Assembly (NCBI GenBank): GCA_019915015.1
Contig: JAHBBC010000040.1
Coordinates: forward strand, 1 to 64,000
Reading direction: 5' to 3'
Length of the DNA: 64,000 nt
From: Auriscalpium vulgare
Taxonomy: Eukaryota > Basidiomycota > Agaricomycetes > Russulales > Auriscalpiaceae
Both the position numbers and the translations under genes were made by a program. This document shows positions 9,899 to 21,680 of this stretch, one piece after another. The notes under the pieces were generated by a model. The model did no database searches, was not told the DNA's origin, and saw only the letters and a program-made list of their open reading frames with translations. Positions within the stretch are counted from its first letter, which is position 1, and each line of letters begins with the position of its first letter.

Positions 9899-12187
9899 TT
9901 ACTGATCAGAGGACTCCGTCGCCGCCGACATAACCATCTCCGCTGCCTTCTTGCTACGCGGAACAATTGTGCAGGAGAACGGCTGCGGGGAGCTAAGACG
10001 TTCAATCAGTCAAGTACCGTCTCCATCGAGCAGTGTCAACAACACGTACCAAACTACGCCATTGCCTATGTGCTCATTGCTTTCCAGTGGTCCGTACTTG
10101 CTATCATATTTTCTACCAACGGTGCACGCAGACAATACCGTGGCTGTGCTCATGAACAGTGTGTTTTCTGCAAGAAACCTTCCGGGGCATATCCTAGGAC
10201 GCGATCGAAGAAAGCAGGGTTAGGGAAGCTGCATAGGTCGACACGTTAGATTTGAGAGCACCTTTTTCCTCCACCAAACGCGACGGAGAGCGCCGGATCA
10301 TCCTTGAACTGACCATCATCTGTTAAGAAGCGTTCGGGATTGAAGGTTTCCGGGTCGAGATAGACAGCCGGGTCATGGAGAATGCTCCTGCGAGTAGATG
10401 GTCAACCGTTTCTTTGATGCATTACAGAATGACCATGCCTACCAGGCGTTTGCAATGACAAGGGTACCTGTTGCGATACTGTGTCAGATACAGTATACAT
10501 CGTGTACGATGACATGGGTGCAACCCTTAGGGATGAAATACCCCTCGAAGATGTCGTCTTCCGAGGTTGCGTGTGGAACACCTACAAGATTGGGAGCACA
10601 TGAGCGCGCCAGCTGCGCAAACATGATAAAACCTATACCTATTGGGACCGCAACCCTCCACCGCAGAATTTCTTTGCACATGGCCTCGATGTAGGGCAGC
10701 GAAGCGCGATCGGCGAAAGAAGGAAGTCGGTCCCTCCCAATGATAGCATCTATCTCGGCCTGTGCACGTGTCTGCACGTCCGGATATAAGGCGAGCATCA
10801 GGAAGAATGTTCGATGAACCGAGATTATCTGCACGGGGTGAGCTGAGCGTGTCTCGACCTTCTCGATCTCCCGGGGATACTCACGGTATCAGCTCCGCCT
10901 ACAAGACTCAGTGAGTGGGTATGAGCGTTGTCGATGCAGTTAATTTACCTGCAAACATTGTGCCTATGGCTCCGGCTATGTTGAACTCATCCCCAGGATC
11001 AAATGGCTGGTGTTCGAGAAGTTCTTCGCGCGCCACACTCGGTTGCGCAGTTCCATTTACCTGTATTGCTCCACAATCAGATGTCCTTCGCATTCGGATG
11101 AGCACGCCGGCATACCAGTTCGTCTTTGACAGTGTTCCACGGTCTGTAGCGGTCTATATGCCCTGCGTTGTATGCATCTCTTGCGATGGGCCCATAGCTA
11201 AGATATGGTACCCACGCAGGGATATGGCGCACTACGTTGTCACCGCGGGCCAAATCAGTGCAGCGCATGGTTCGATTGAGATGATGTGAACCCACAAAAC
11301 GGCAAGTCGTTGACGAGAAGACCGCCTGGCAGCAGCGAAACCGATACTGTGTTGGAAGCCGCCCTTGCGCTCTGGAGAAGCTCGTCGTCCTCATTTTGTA
11401 CGTCTTGACCGTATGCAATGGCGATCATAGACCCGCCGGCCAGCCTTTGTAGAGTCAGATGACGAGTCGCATCAGGACAATGGCCCAAGAGGGAGTATAT
11501 AACTTACAGTTGTATATGCTTTACAAAATCATCCGGCTCGAGAAGAAGACGTTGGACGAATTCACGGGCCTTCTTTTCCATGGTCGGCTGGTACTGGATT
11601 AGGGCCTTAAGACCCAACTTGCGATCGAGACTGCGTCGACCAGTCCGCCAAGACGGACTATTCGGCTGCATAGCGGACAAGAACCAGGCATCGTATCCAG
11701 CCCTGGAAGGGTACAATTTCCGTAAGATAGCAGCATGTGGCGAGCTGGTGTACACTTACATCTTAAGCATGGCCGGCACGATGCGGGCAGAATACTTAGA
11801 CCCACGTCTCTCGAAAAGATCAGTCATCACCCTGCGCGACTGCACGACGACAATTCTTTGTCCCAGGACACGCAGGGAGTACAATGCTCCTGGTGAGGCT
11901 TCTTCAGCCAAGAATGAAGGCCTTCTCTGTGCGAGCAACGCACCGTACGGTCTTCCGAGTCTATGGTACGTCGTCCATATTCCCTCTTTAGATGAGACAT
12001 CGAGCAGGTTGCCAATGATGGGAAGGCTGGGTGGCCCAGGCGGGTACGGGACGCCTCGTCTCTCGCGATGGTCGAGAAAGAGGAGGGTGAGGAAGATCGC
12101 TGTCGCTAACACAAGAAGATCAACGACTATCCAAGTGAAGAGGGGCATCGTGAGTGGGAAAGGGTCTGAGACCGAAAGAGTGGACAT
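9899..12187 (-). CDS. Cytochrome P450, copy A
   Basis: This is a many-exon microsomal P450 monooxygenase. The N-terminal anchor is WIVVDLLVLATAIFLTLLFL, followed by the proline hinge YPPGPPSLPIIGNLLD. The I-helix oxygen motif reads AGGADT across two short introns near 10890-10960. The K-helix ExxR is EILR in YIEAMCKEILRWRVAVP. PERF is in FNPERFLTDDGQF, and the heme loop is FGGGKR joined across an intron to ICPGRFLAENTLF. The C-terminus is PQPFSCTIVPRSKKAAEM, ending at a TAA at 9899. Two starts are possible: 12187 (MSTLSVSDPF) or 12148 (MPLFTWIV). A 54-base stretch after GRPYG is open in frame but has GT-AG ends and is probably an intron (see copy B). The gene appears intact. Family and substrate are not assigned; it resembles basidiomycete OrdA-like P450s. 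Confidence 0.9.
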
Positions 12188-12727
12188 TTAGACATAAGTA
12201 CTTACTTGCAGCGCTACGGATATAATAGTAGGAACCCGGCCCCCGAGTCAGTAGGCGGGGCCATCATCACTTCCACTCCAGTGTTCGTCATGTCCTTCCC
12301 TCGAGTTCGTCATGTCCTTCCTTCGAGTTACGGCCTCCCCGCAGCCCTTTTCCCGGGCGAGCGCGAGGACGGGGGCCGCCATGTACGATATGCGAGCCTC
12401 GAGTAGACAACACCAGATTCAAAGAAGAGGAAAAGAAAAAAAGCAGGGCGTATATGTGGTTTGCTTGGAGCCTGGGCAGTCTTTGTGCGATGTGGGGACT
12501 ACACCTCCGAGCCTGGCGTCTGGCAGGCAAACGTTCCAAATTACCCGGAGATGTTGTGACGGCCGAAATGCCCTCGGGACAGGGACAGTCATCAGGTGTT
12601 CGACTCACGAGGGCACTCCATGCGGCCTTGTTGGGCTCATTGGCGTTGACATGACTCCCAAGCACAGGCTTCGAGCCTTCGAGCTTCAGTTCTAGGACCC
12701 GTCGTCATCAAGTTGGTCATTGCATCG
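12188..12727. repeat. Duplicated P450 upstream region, copy A
   Basis: This is the 5' flank of P450 copy A. It is similar to 15772-16480 (copy B flank), and to 23177-23543 plus 21300-21680 in inverted orientation (copy C flank). Shared landmarks are the block around CCCGGGCGAGCGCGAGG near 12351 and the block ending GACCCGTCGTCATCA near 12710. Similarity ends near 12727, where repeat R begins. Confidence 0.75.
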
Positions 12728-13270
12728 AATGCAGTTGCTGCAGCAGATGGCTGGTGCGGTCTGGATCTGCGCTCTTGTCGTGTGTATGGTAGGTCCCTTG
12801 GGAATAAAGACTGTCTGTGCAGCCTGAGGCTGTAAGGGCTGAAATGATGGGATGGACGACAGTGCGCCGACAGAGGACGAGCTGAGGCTTGGCAGGCTGG
12901 CGTCACTTCCGGGCCGAGTGATGCCGGCGATGGACGTCGACCCTCCTTCAACTTGCATCCTGCCAGACTGAGACCCCCCGCGCGTGAATGGGAGTCGACG
13001 GCGATAAGCATTCGGTTGAGATCGATTTGCACTTGTGTGCTGACCACTGGCTACCGATAGAATCGAACATCTGCCACTGATCTGCCAGCAACGCGCTGGA
13101 CTTCTTCGATTGCTTACTTCTTGACTCCTCCCTGCGACATCCAAACAAACTCAACCGTTAAAACGCAAAATCTAAATAGCGATCGACGTCTACCGGTGGT
13201 ATGGAGAATGAACGGCGTGCAGCACAGGGTCGATCGCGGCCCCCACTGCGGTCGGCATGCCATTGCCAGT
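12728..13270 (-). repeat. Dispersed repeat R, copy 1
   Basis: Read on the minus strand this segment is similar to 29915-30475 and, over a shorter length, to 35105-35470. Common landmarks, in order, are a GTCAGCACACAAGTGCAA-like block, a TCACTCGGCCCGGAAGTGACG-like block, a TTTATTCCCAAGG-like block and a CTACTGCAGCAACTGCATTC-like block. An open frame crosses this copy but not the other two, so coding is doubtful. It separates P450 copies A and B. Confidence 0.7.
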
Positions 13271-13540
13271 CAATTGTGGCACGCAGTTGACTGGCAGGTG
13301 AGAATATAATGCAGTCATGGAAACTTCGGCAGCCCTCAGGGTCTTTGATATCATGTAGCCTTTCCGGGTTGATGCGCACACAACGTTTTGCTCACTCTTC
13401 TCTCGCCTGCATGCTTTTACCCGGTCAATGTGCGGAGAAGTCTGAACATGCCTCCGACTCGTCCGAGGCCGACAAGGAGTCCGGTTCATTCCACGACATG
13501 AAATGATCATAGGCCGCGTACAGGTTAACAGGAGACATAC

Positions 13541-15771
13541 TTACTGATCAGATGACTCCGTCACTGCCGACACAACGATCTCCGCTGCCTTCTTGCTACG
13601 CGGAACAATTGTGCAGGAGAACGGCTGCGGGAAGCTGATATTTGCAGTCAGTGAACCACCATCTTCACCGAGGGAGTGTCAACAACACGTACCAAATCAG
13701 GCCGCTGCCCGTATGCTCATTCCTTTCCAATGATCCGTATTCGTTATCATCTTTTCTACCGACAGCGCACACAGATAACACCATGGCTATGCTAATGAAC
13801 AGTGTGTTATCCACAATGAACCTGCCAGGGCATATCCTAGTATGCGTTTTGAAAAAGTAGGGTTAAGGAAGCTACACAGGTGGACGCGTGATAGTTGACC
13901 GCACCTTTTTCCTCCACCAAACACGACGCCGAGCCCCGGGTCATCCTTGAACTGCCCGTCATCTGTCAAGAAGCGTTCAGGATCGAAGGTTTCGGGGTCG
14001 GGAAAGACGGCAGGGTCATTGAGCATGCTCCTGCGAGTGACATGGTCAACCGATTTCTTGATGTAAATACAAGGATGACGTAGCTTACCAGACGTTTGGA
14101 ACGACAAGGGTACCTGTTGAAAAACTGCGTCAGATAGAGTATTCAGCATGTACAATGAGATAGGTGCGACCCTTCGGGATGAAATATCCCTCGTAGATAT
14201 CATCTTCCGAGGTTGCGTGGGGACCACCTGCGGGGAGCGTGTGAGCGAGCCAGGTGCGCGTCTGAACATGAGAAAACTTATACCTAGCGGAGTCACGACC
14301 CTCCACCGCAGAAGTTCCTTGCACACAGCGTCGATGTAGGGCAGTACAGGGCGATCGGCGAATGAAGGAAGTCGCTCTCCTCCGGTGATAGCGTCTATCT
14401 CAGCCTGTGCACGTGCCTGAACGTCCGGGTAAAAGGCGAGCATCAGGAAGAATGTTTCGAAAACCGAAGTGGTCTGCACGGGGTGAGCTGAGCGTATCTC
14501 AACTTTCTCGGTACAGGCGGTACTCACCGTATCAGACCCGCCTACAAGACTCAGTGAGTGATAGCTGTCGCGACTCCGATGCAGTCAATTTACCTGCAAA
14601 CATTGTACCTATGGCTCCAGCTATGTAGAGCTCGTCCATAGGCTCAAACGGCTGGTGTTCGAGAATTTCTTCGCGCGCCACGCTCTGTCGGGCTGTTCCT
14701 TTGACCTATATTACTCCAGATGTCAATGCCACTTCCCAGTTAAATGAGCGGAAAGGCATACCAGTTCGTCTTTGACAGCATTCCACGGTCCGTGGAAGCT
14801 TCTCTGCCCTGCGTTGTATGCATCTCTTGCGATAGGCCTATAGCTAAGATATGGCACCCACGCAGGGATGTGACGCACTGTGTTGCCATCGCGGGTCAGA
14901 TCAGCGTGCAGCGCATCATTCGATTGAGATTATGTGAACCCACGGAACGGTAAGTTGTCGATGAGAAACCCGCCTGGTGTCAGCGAAACCATAGCTACAT
15001 TGAAAGCTGCCTTTGTGTCCTGAAGAAGCTCGTCGTCCGCGCTCTGCACATCTTGACCGTATGCAATGGCCATTATAGACCCGCCGGCCAGCCTTTGTCG
15101 AGAGTCAGATGAGTCGCATCCGGACATATATGACTTACAGTTGGATATGCTGTACAAAATTATCCGGCTCGAGGAGGAGACGTTTGACGAATTCGCGTGC
15201 CTTCTTTTCCATGGTCGGCTGATATCGGATTAAGGCCTTCGGATGCAACTTGCGATCGAGACTGCGTCTACCAGTCCGCCATGACTGACTATTCGGCTGC
15301 ATAACGGTGATGAACCAGGCATCGTATCTAGCCCTGGAAGGGGATACATTCGATAAGACAATATGTGGAGAGTCGGTGTATACTTACATCTCAAGCATGG
15401 CCGGCACGATGCGGCCAGAATACTTGGATCCACGTCTCTCGAAGAGAGCCGCCATCACTTCGCGCGACTGCAGGACGACAATTCTTTGTCCCAGGACGCA
15501 CAGGGAGTACAATTCTCCTGTTGAGGTTTCTTCAGCCAAAAATGAAGGCCTGTACGAGCAACGCACCGTATGGTCTCCCGAGTCTATGGTACGTCGTCCA
15601 TATTCCCTCTTTAGACGAGACGTCGAGCAGGTTGCCAATAATGGGAAGGCCGTGTGGCCCGGGCGGGTACGGGAGGCCTCGTCTCTTGCGATGGTCGAGA
15701 AACTGTAGGGTGAGGAAGATCGCTGTCGCCAATACGAGAAGATCAACGAATATCCAAGTGAAGGTGGGCAT
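13541..15771 (-). CDS. Cytochrome P450, copy B
   Basis: This tandem paralogue of copy A has the same exon plan. The start at 15771 reads MPTFTWIFVDLLVLATAIFL. The same landmarks are present: YPPGPHGLPIIGNLLD, HIPAWVPYLSYRPIARDAY, ExxR in YIDAVCKELLRWRVVTP, DPERFLTDDGQF, and FGGGKR spliced to ICPGRFIVDNTLFISIAM. The TAA is at 13541. It carries a 5-base deletion relative to copies A and C after GRPYG. That would shift the frame if the segment were exonic, but the segment has GT-AG ends and splices cleanly (YG to GELYSLCVLGQR), which supports an intron there in all copies. The gene looks intact. Residues 430 onward resemble copy C more than copy A. Confidence 0.88.
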
Positions 15772-16745
15772 CGGAAGTGGGAAACGGTCTCAGACCGAAA
15801 GAGTTCACATCCGGACAGAAGTACTTACTTGCAGCGCTGAGGGAGCCCCGGCCCCCGAGTCAGCAGGCGGGCCACTACTCCGCTCCAAATTTAGCAGGGC
15901 GTAGCCTCTCCATCGGCCTTTGTCGTCCCCTCCCCTCGAATTATGGCTGACCGCACCCCTTGTCCCGGGCGAGCGCGAGGAGGGGGTCATCATGTACAAT
16001 ACGTCTCGTGTTGGGCCGCGCGCCTCGAGTGGGCAATAACCTGGCACAAAGAAAATAAAAAGAGAGAGAAAGAAAAGAAGAAAGCAGGCCGTATATGTGG
16101 CTTGCTTGGAGGCAGTCTGTGCGATAGGCGATGCGCGGGGACGGCTCCTTCGAGCCTGACGAATGCCCTCAGGATTTCGTCGGAGTAGCCTGCTCGCGGC
16201 GAGGTTTGGAGCAGGGCCATCAATCGGCACGGTGTGTTTATATCGCAAGACCTGTAAGTGAGTATGACGACGGTATAGAAAAACTTTTAGTTCGTGGCAG
16301 AGGTGCCGTTTTGACAACAAGATGGGACAGTCATCATGTGTTCGTCTCACGGGAGCACTCCATGCGGCCTTGCTGGGCTCGTTGGCATTGACACCGCAAT
16401 GCCGCTTCTCAAGCGCAGGCTTCGAGGCTTCGAGCTTCAGTTCCAGGACCCGTCGTCATCAGGTTGGTCATTCCGCATCATGCAGATCCCGGCACTCACA
16501 GTCTGAAGAGTATGAAATTCGGCCTGGGACCTCAGGCCTTATCACTGGCGGGCAATGGCGAAAGTTGAAGCCCATCGCTCATCGGTGGGATGAGCCACGA
16601 GGCCCAGGCCAACGCTGCCGGTACTAGCCGGAATTTCCTGTCTCCTCCTCGCCGCGACAAAGACACTCCAAACAACGCAACACGAAGTTTGCATAGATCA
16701 ACGTCTAGTAGATTCAGAGACCAGGAGGATTCACGGGACGGTAGT
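15772..16745. repeat. Duplicated P450 upstream region, copy B
   Basis: This is the longest uninterrupted version of the P450 5' flank. Its proximal half matches 12188-12727 and, inverted, 23177-23543; its distal half matches, inverted, 21045-21680. It serves as the empty-site reference for the insertion at 21681-23176. Confidence 0.75.
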
Positions 16746-17798
16746 CTAGAAGGACCAGACCCACGTTTCCGAATGACGCTCCCACCCTGTGCTCTCACCG
16801 CACTACGTTCGTCGATTCCATCGCGCACGCCGACTACCGCCCTGAATATCATCGCTCCCATATCCTCAGCAGTCGCACACGCGCCCACGTCGCAAGACGA
16901 TCTCGGAAAGCTGCCCCGCTCATGTCTTGGGAAAGGCCTTCAACCGGTCTTTCGATCGTCTGCGAGACTTTTCGTACTTGCTCGGTCATCGCGGCTCCGT
17001 TCTATCGCTCGCCCGCACTCCCCGACCCGTCGTGGGTTCACCGCGTCACCCCAGAAGCGGAGCGGAAGGAGGGCCAGAGAGGAGAAGAGGAACCCTGCGG
17101 GTCGAGCGGAGGTTTCACGCTGCAACGCCACGCTTCTGCCGCCCCCGCGAGCTCGCTCACGAGAAGCCTTGGCGCATCGTCTGTTTCGACGCGTTGCCAG
17201 ACGCCGAATTGAGCAGGTACGTGTCTTTGGATGCCGTTCGCCACGTTGCGTGCTTGCTGACTACGTCCACCGCTTGGAGGGAGCACACCTAGCTGTGCTG
17301 TCGTCGGTCGAGAACGAGTGCGGCACTCCGTCGCCAACACAAGTCCTCCCAGCACGGCCTGTCGACGAGCAGTAGCACCTCACCGTCATCTCGGTCTACT
17401 ATGTCACTTGGTCACGTCGTACGACACCACACGGCGAGCATCTTTGTGCCAGGTATCTGCCCAATATCCGTCTCATCGGCTTGGATTCGGATGCAGAATG
17501 TGCAGGGTTTTGGGACGGCCACATACAGAGGCAAGTGTTCAGGTACGTATCCTTATTCCAGCAGCTGCCAGCCGGACGATCTCTGTATCGCCAACCACCT
17601 TGCTCGACGGACGACTATGCTGAGACACGCAACCTGGCACGAAAAAGAGCACCACGAAGACGCCAGCTCCGCGACGCACGACGCCACGAGGCCCCGATGC
17701 CCCAACGTGTCGCTTGGACGGGCTTCTTCGAGCTTTATGGCGTCTCCAGGCCCTAGTGCCCATCGCCATCGCGCGGACTCGTACCGGTCTTTACGGAC
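16746..17798 (+). other. Coding-like fragments, no gene model
   Basis: Several plus-strand stretches look exon-like but cannot be joined. One, about 17380-17540, reads YLPNIRLIGLDSDAECAGFW and ends with a good donor (CAG followed by GTACGT). Another, about 17100-17290, reads EKPWRIVCFDALPDAELSRY. I do not recognise a family. They may be remnants of one decayed gene or exons of a real gene whose start is unclear. Confidence 0.3.
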
Positions 17799-18634
17799 CA
17801 ACTCCTGTTCATCTCTCCTTCGCTCGACCGACCATATGTTCACGCCGGAGAGGCAATGGGAGTTTGTTCTCATCGATGAACGCTCTTTTCTTGCAGAGCT
17901 CATTCTCAAAGTTTTGCTGCACCAAATGGTCTCATTGCACATTGCGGCACCTGACGCCGCTGGAACTATGGTGCGGGACGCCTAGAGCGTGGAAGGAGGC
18001 AACGTGCAGAATTCGCATATCGTGCGCGGCAAGCTATATTCATTCTACGGTCCATAGCAAGTAGTAAACATGCACACAACCATCAATTTGTGGCCCTCCA
18101 AGAGCGCGCAGAATTTCTACCGACCCTCAAGCACCGCGAGCGGCTCCGCGTGATCGACATAGAATGCAATGAACGCCGACGAGACGATTGCGAAATCGGC
18201 CGGCTGCGTTTCGAAGAGGGAGCCTCAGAGCTTTACGGACTTGGGATAGTTGACGGGCGTGTTGAGGATCGCGGCCGCGTGCGCCTTGATGTAAGTCACG
18301 TCGACGCGATCGGAAGGGTCATAGAGACGTCGCAAGAGGGCGCTTACAAGAGGCCTTGCACAGAGCCAGACAAGCTGCTGGATGTGAGGAGGCGAGTACT
18401 ATTTCATTTCGGCCTTCCTTGATGAGATCTAGCAAGACCGCCGCGATGCCTCGTCGGCGACAAGCTGGGTGATCCACGCTGCGCTGCCTGGCCATCCTTA
18501 GTCGCTACGAGTCCCAGATGCGTGGCTAGTCGCCGAGTCGCAGGTAAAGCGGGTCGAGGCGAGACGTTAACTTGGCTGGTGCGATTGTGAGGAGGGCGTT
18601 GAGAGCGGTGGTGAAGAAGGTGCGGACAAGGGAG
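17799..18634. repeat. DOT1 upstream segment, duplicated at 6989
   Basis: This is the intact counterpart of the 6989-8117 duplicate. The minus strand at about 18090-18420 reads like coding sequence (NTPVNYPKSVKLRGSLFE, ADFAIVSSAFIAFYVDHAEP), and the same frame is partly recognisable at 7290-7500. This may be a relic of an unrecognised gene carried along in the duplication. Confidence 0.55.
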
Positions 18635-18734
18635 CGTGACAATGCCCCTGGCACTGCGTCACGGGGGTGTGACGGCCGTTTGTTTTCCAGACACGGTGCT
18701 GCGGCCTGTGCTCAGCTCTTTCTTGCCCACCACC

Positions 18735-20677
18735 ATGCTCGTCTCCAACCCGCCCCCGCCTTTCTCTTTCTTTTCCCAGCCAAAGGCCCTCTCGTCCGCG
18801 CGTCCGCCCGTGGCCCCCGTCGTCGTCAAAGCGCGTTCTGTGACAGTCCATCGCGCCGTGACCGCGAAGGCTCCAGAGCCACTTCCTCAAACGGCAGCAG
18901 CCCCCGCAGACGAGTCCAGGCCGCGCCAGCTCCTCAAGCGCAAGCACGCAGACGAGTACGACGCCCACCGCGCGAAACGCTCGCGTTCGTCGTCGCTCGA
19001 CGCGACGCCCCCGCCACCCACCCGCGCGGGGTCAAGGCAACGCGGCAGTGACTCCGCATTCTCTTCTTCTGCGTCATCGTCACGCGCGTCTACGCGCACA
19101 CGATCAACACCGCCTGCACCGGACGCGCTCTACCGGAGCAGCAGGTCCCGGTCGGCGTCGGTGCTTCCAGCCACAGACGACCCTGTCCCCCGCGACTGCT
19201 ATCTCGCAGCCTATTCCAAAGAGGAGGAGGACGGCTTTCGCAGCTCAGAGATGGTCGTGCGCCCCTTAATGGCCTCCTACAAAGCACGTGAGTAATATGG
19301 CCATCGCTGGGTATATTGTCCGACGCCTTCGACAGACTTCGTGAACAGCAAGGATCCCACAGACCTGTCCTTCCAGCCGCATCTGACGCGCTACCCTGTC
19401 GCCGAGCTGGAGTTCCCCAACTCAGGTGCTACAGAGCGGTACGTGTCTTCCCAGCATCGAACAGCCCTCCCCCTGACATCCATGACAGATACATCCTTCT
19501 TTCCCCGAAGGACCCAGACCACTACGATCCGATTAAAGATTTATTTCGCACTCTCTATGTTATTCTCGATAGTGAGTCCAGCCACCTGTCCGCTTTACTG
19601 TCGCCTCTTACGCCGTTCTAGCATACTTGACGCGCGAACAACGTGCCGTATTCGGCACGCTTCCGGACGACCCTGCAGCATCAGACGGGTCAACGAACCA
19701 CCTCGCCACTCTTCGGCGCGCATATATGCAGAAGAATGGCCCGCTCTTCCAATCCACCATGCTGCAAATCAACGCCCTCATCCGCACCTTCAAATACCCG
19801 CCCCTCCCCGACGATCTCTTTTCTCCCCCTCCGGAAAACGCGTTCAAGGCAGCCGTGCGCGGCTGGAAACCCACCGGTCTGCCGCGCGCGCTCGCGCTGC
19901 GCATCATGGAGGAGACCTACCAGCGCGTCGTCGGCCCGCACACGAACGAGCTCAAGCGGTACACGGCGTTCTCCAGCCAGACGTACGGCGAGCTGACGCC
20001 CGCGCTCGTGGCGAAGCTCATTGCGCAGACGCGGCTGGGACCCGGCTCGCTGTTTCTCGATCTCGGCTCGGGCGTGGGCAATGTCGCCATCCAGGCGGCG
20101 CTGCAGGCGGGCAGCAGCGCGTTCGGCGTGGAGATGATGCCCGGACCCGCAGACCTCGCGCGCGAACAGCGCCGCCAGATGGCGATCCGCACGCGCATGT
20201 GGGGCATCAACATGGGTGACGTTGAGCTGGAGCAGGGCGACATGCTCAACAGCGCGCGCGTGACGGAGCTCATGGGCAAAGCGGACGTCGTCCTCGTGAA
20301 CAACAAGGTCTTCAAAGAGTCCCGTACGTCCACATCAATTTCCACCTCCTCTTGCGGCTGGCTGACTGCCCGCTCTAGTGAACGAGGCCATCCGCCCAAA
20401 GTTCCTCGACCTGAAAGAGGGCGCGATCGTCGTGTCGCTGCAGCCGTTCGTCGCGTCGCTCAACGCGCGCCTGACGGAGCGCAACCTGGACGACCTCAGC
20501 GCAATCTTCGACGTGTCGGAGCACACGTACCAGCCCATGGACGTGTCGTGGTCCGCCGTCGCGGGCAGCTACTACGTACACCGCGTCGACCGCGAGGGGT
20601 ACGCCGCGATCCGCGCGCAGTTCGAGCGCGGGCAGCAGCGCGTTGGGTCTGCACGCGGTACGCGGGCGCGCCGATGA
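18735..20677 (+). CDS. DOT1: Histone H3-K79 methyltransferase DOT1
   Basis: Six or so exons encode the nuclear DOT1 enzyme, which methylates Lys79 of histone H3 using S-adenosylmethionine. The start at 18735 (MLVSNPPPPFSFFSQPK) is preferred over 18636. The N-terminal third is low-complexity, basic and Ser-rich (RKHADEYDAHRAKRSRSSS), typical of the nucleosome/DNA-binding tail. The catalytic fold follows: YTAFSSQTYGELTPALVAKL (D1-type loop), the SAM motif LFLDLGSGVGNVAIQAAL, the acidic strand FGVEMM, and VVLVNNKVF followed by an intron and LNEAIRPKFLDLKEGAIVV. The C-terminal half ends with VSWSAVAGSYYVHRVDREGY. The gene is intact; its first exon and upstream region were copied to 6989-8117. Confidence 0.95.
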
Positions 20678-21044
20678 TGCGCGCCGACCGGAGCATCTAT
20701 CTATCCTTTACAGCTAAGCGTCTCTTGCACCGACGGATCACTACTAGACCGGTGGTGCATGGATTTTGGATTGGACCTACCCCTTGTTGTATTCTTTCTG
20801 CCTCGTCGCACTGCACTGCTCGCACTCGCATCGTATCATTATTTCTGTCCGTTATCCCGTCGCAGCCTGTTCCTGCTGAACGCTTTCCGGTTTGCATAGT
20901 CGCTATCATTTAGAATAGGGACTCGGTACTAATTTTACTACTTCAGCTCGTACTAATACCGTAGTAATTCAGTTGTTCCTGCGCATCCCTGAAACGTTGC
21001 AGCCTGTGTCTGGTCCTTGCTAGACTATCGTCCCGCGACCCTTT
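20678..21044. other. DOT1 3' flank
   Basis: AT-richer DNA downstream of DOT1 with no convincing gene. Confidence 0.5.
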
Positions 21045-21680
21045 CGGCAAGAACTTCTCTACTAGACGTTGATCTCTGCAAATTTCGTGTCCTGTTGTTT
21101 GTCGCAGACAGACGTGTAACACCAGCCGGAGGAAAGTCCGGCAGATCCCGGCGCTACCGGCTGGTCGCGGCCTCGCGGCCTGCTCGTTGGCTCATCCCAC
21201 CGGCTTCGATTGACGTTGTCCACTAGTTCTAAGGCCTGAGGCTTGAAGCTTGAAGCCTCAGGTCGAACTTCAAACCCTTCAGACTGTGAGTGTGCATGAT
21301 GCAAAATGACCAACTTGATGACGACGGGTCCTGGAACTGAAGCTCGACTTGAAGGCTCGAAGCCTTGTGCTTGGGAATCGGCATTATGGAGTTTCCCCGT
21401 GAGTCGAACACCTGATGACTGTCCCATCTTGACGCGAAACAAACCATAGTTTTGTTTTCTACACCGTCGGCACGCTTACTTATAACACTATGCAGTACCG
21501 CTCTTAGAGGCTCTTGCGATATAAATACACCGTGCCGGTCGATCCCCCCCTGTTCCAAACCTGCCAGCGAGCAGACTACTTTGGCGAAATCCTGAGGGCA
21601 TTTCGGCCGTCACAGCATCCCCGGCAATTGGAAAGTTTGCCTGGCACACGCCAGGCTCAAAGGAGCAGTCCCCGTGCACC
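21045..21680. repeat. Duplicated P450 upstream region, distal part of copy C
   Basis: This is the inverted match to 16190-16745. It includes an imperfect 28-base palindrome at 21235-21262 built from CCTGAGGCTTGAAGC and its near-complement, followed by further GAAGC/GCTTC-rich short repeats to about 21380. Confidence 0.7.

Noticed and set aside
12692..13144. 150-codon minus-strand open frame in repeat R copy 1
   Set aside because: The frame is not preserved in the other two copies of the repeat, so it is probably open by chance.
15532..15600. Apparent frameshift in P450 copy B after GRPYG
   Set aside because: The 5-base deletion falls in a stretch with GT-AG ends that splices cleanly to a conserved exon, so it is intronic.
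16590..17375. 261-codon plus-strand open frame
   Set aside because: Its start lies in the duplicated P450 flank and its text is Arg/Ser/Pro-rich, as expected of a chance frame in GC-rich DNA.
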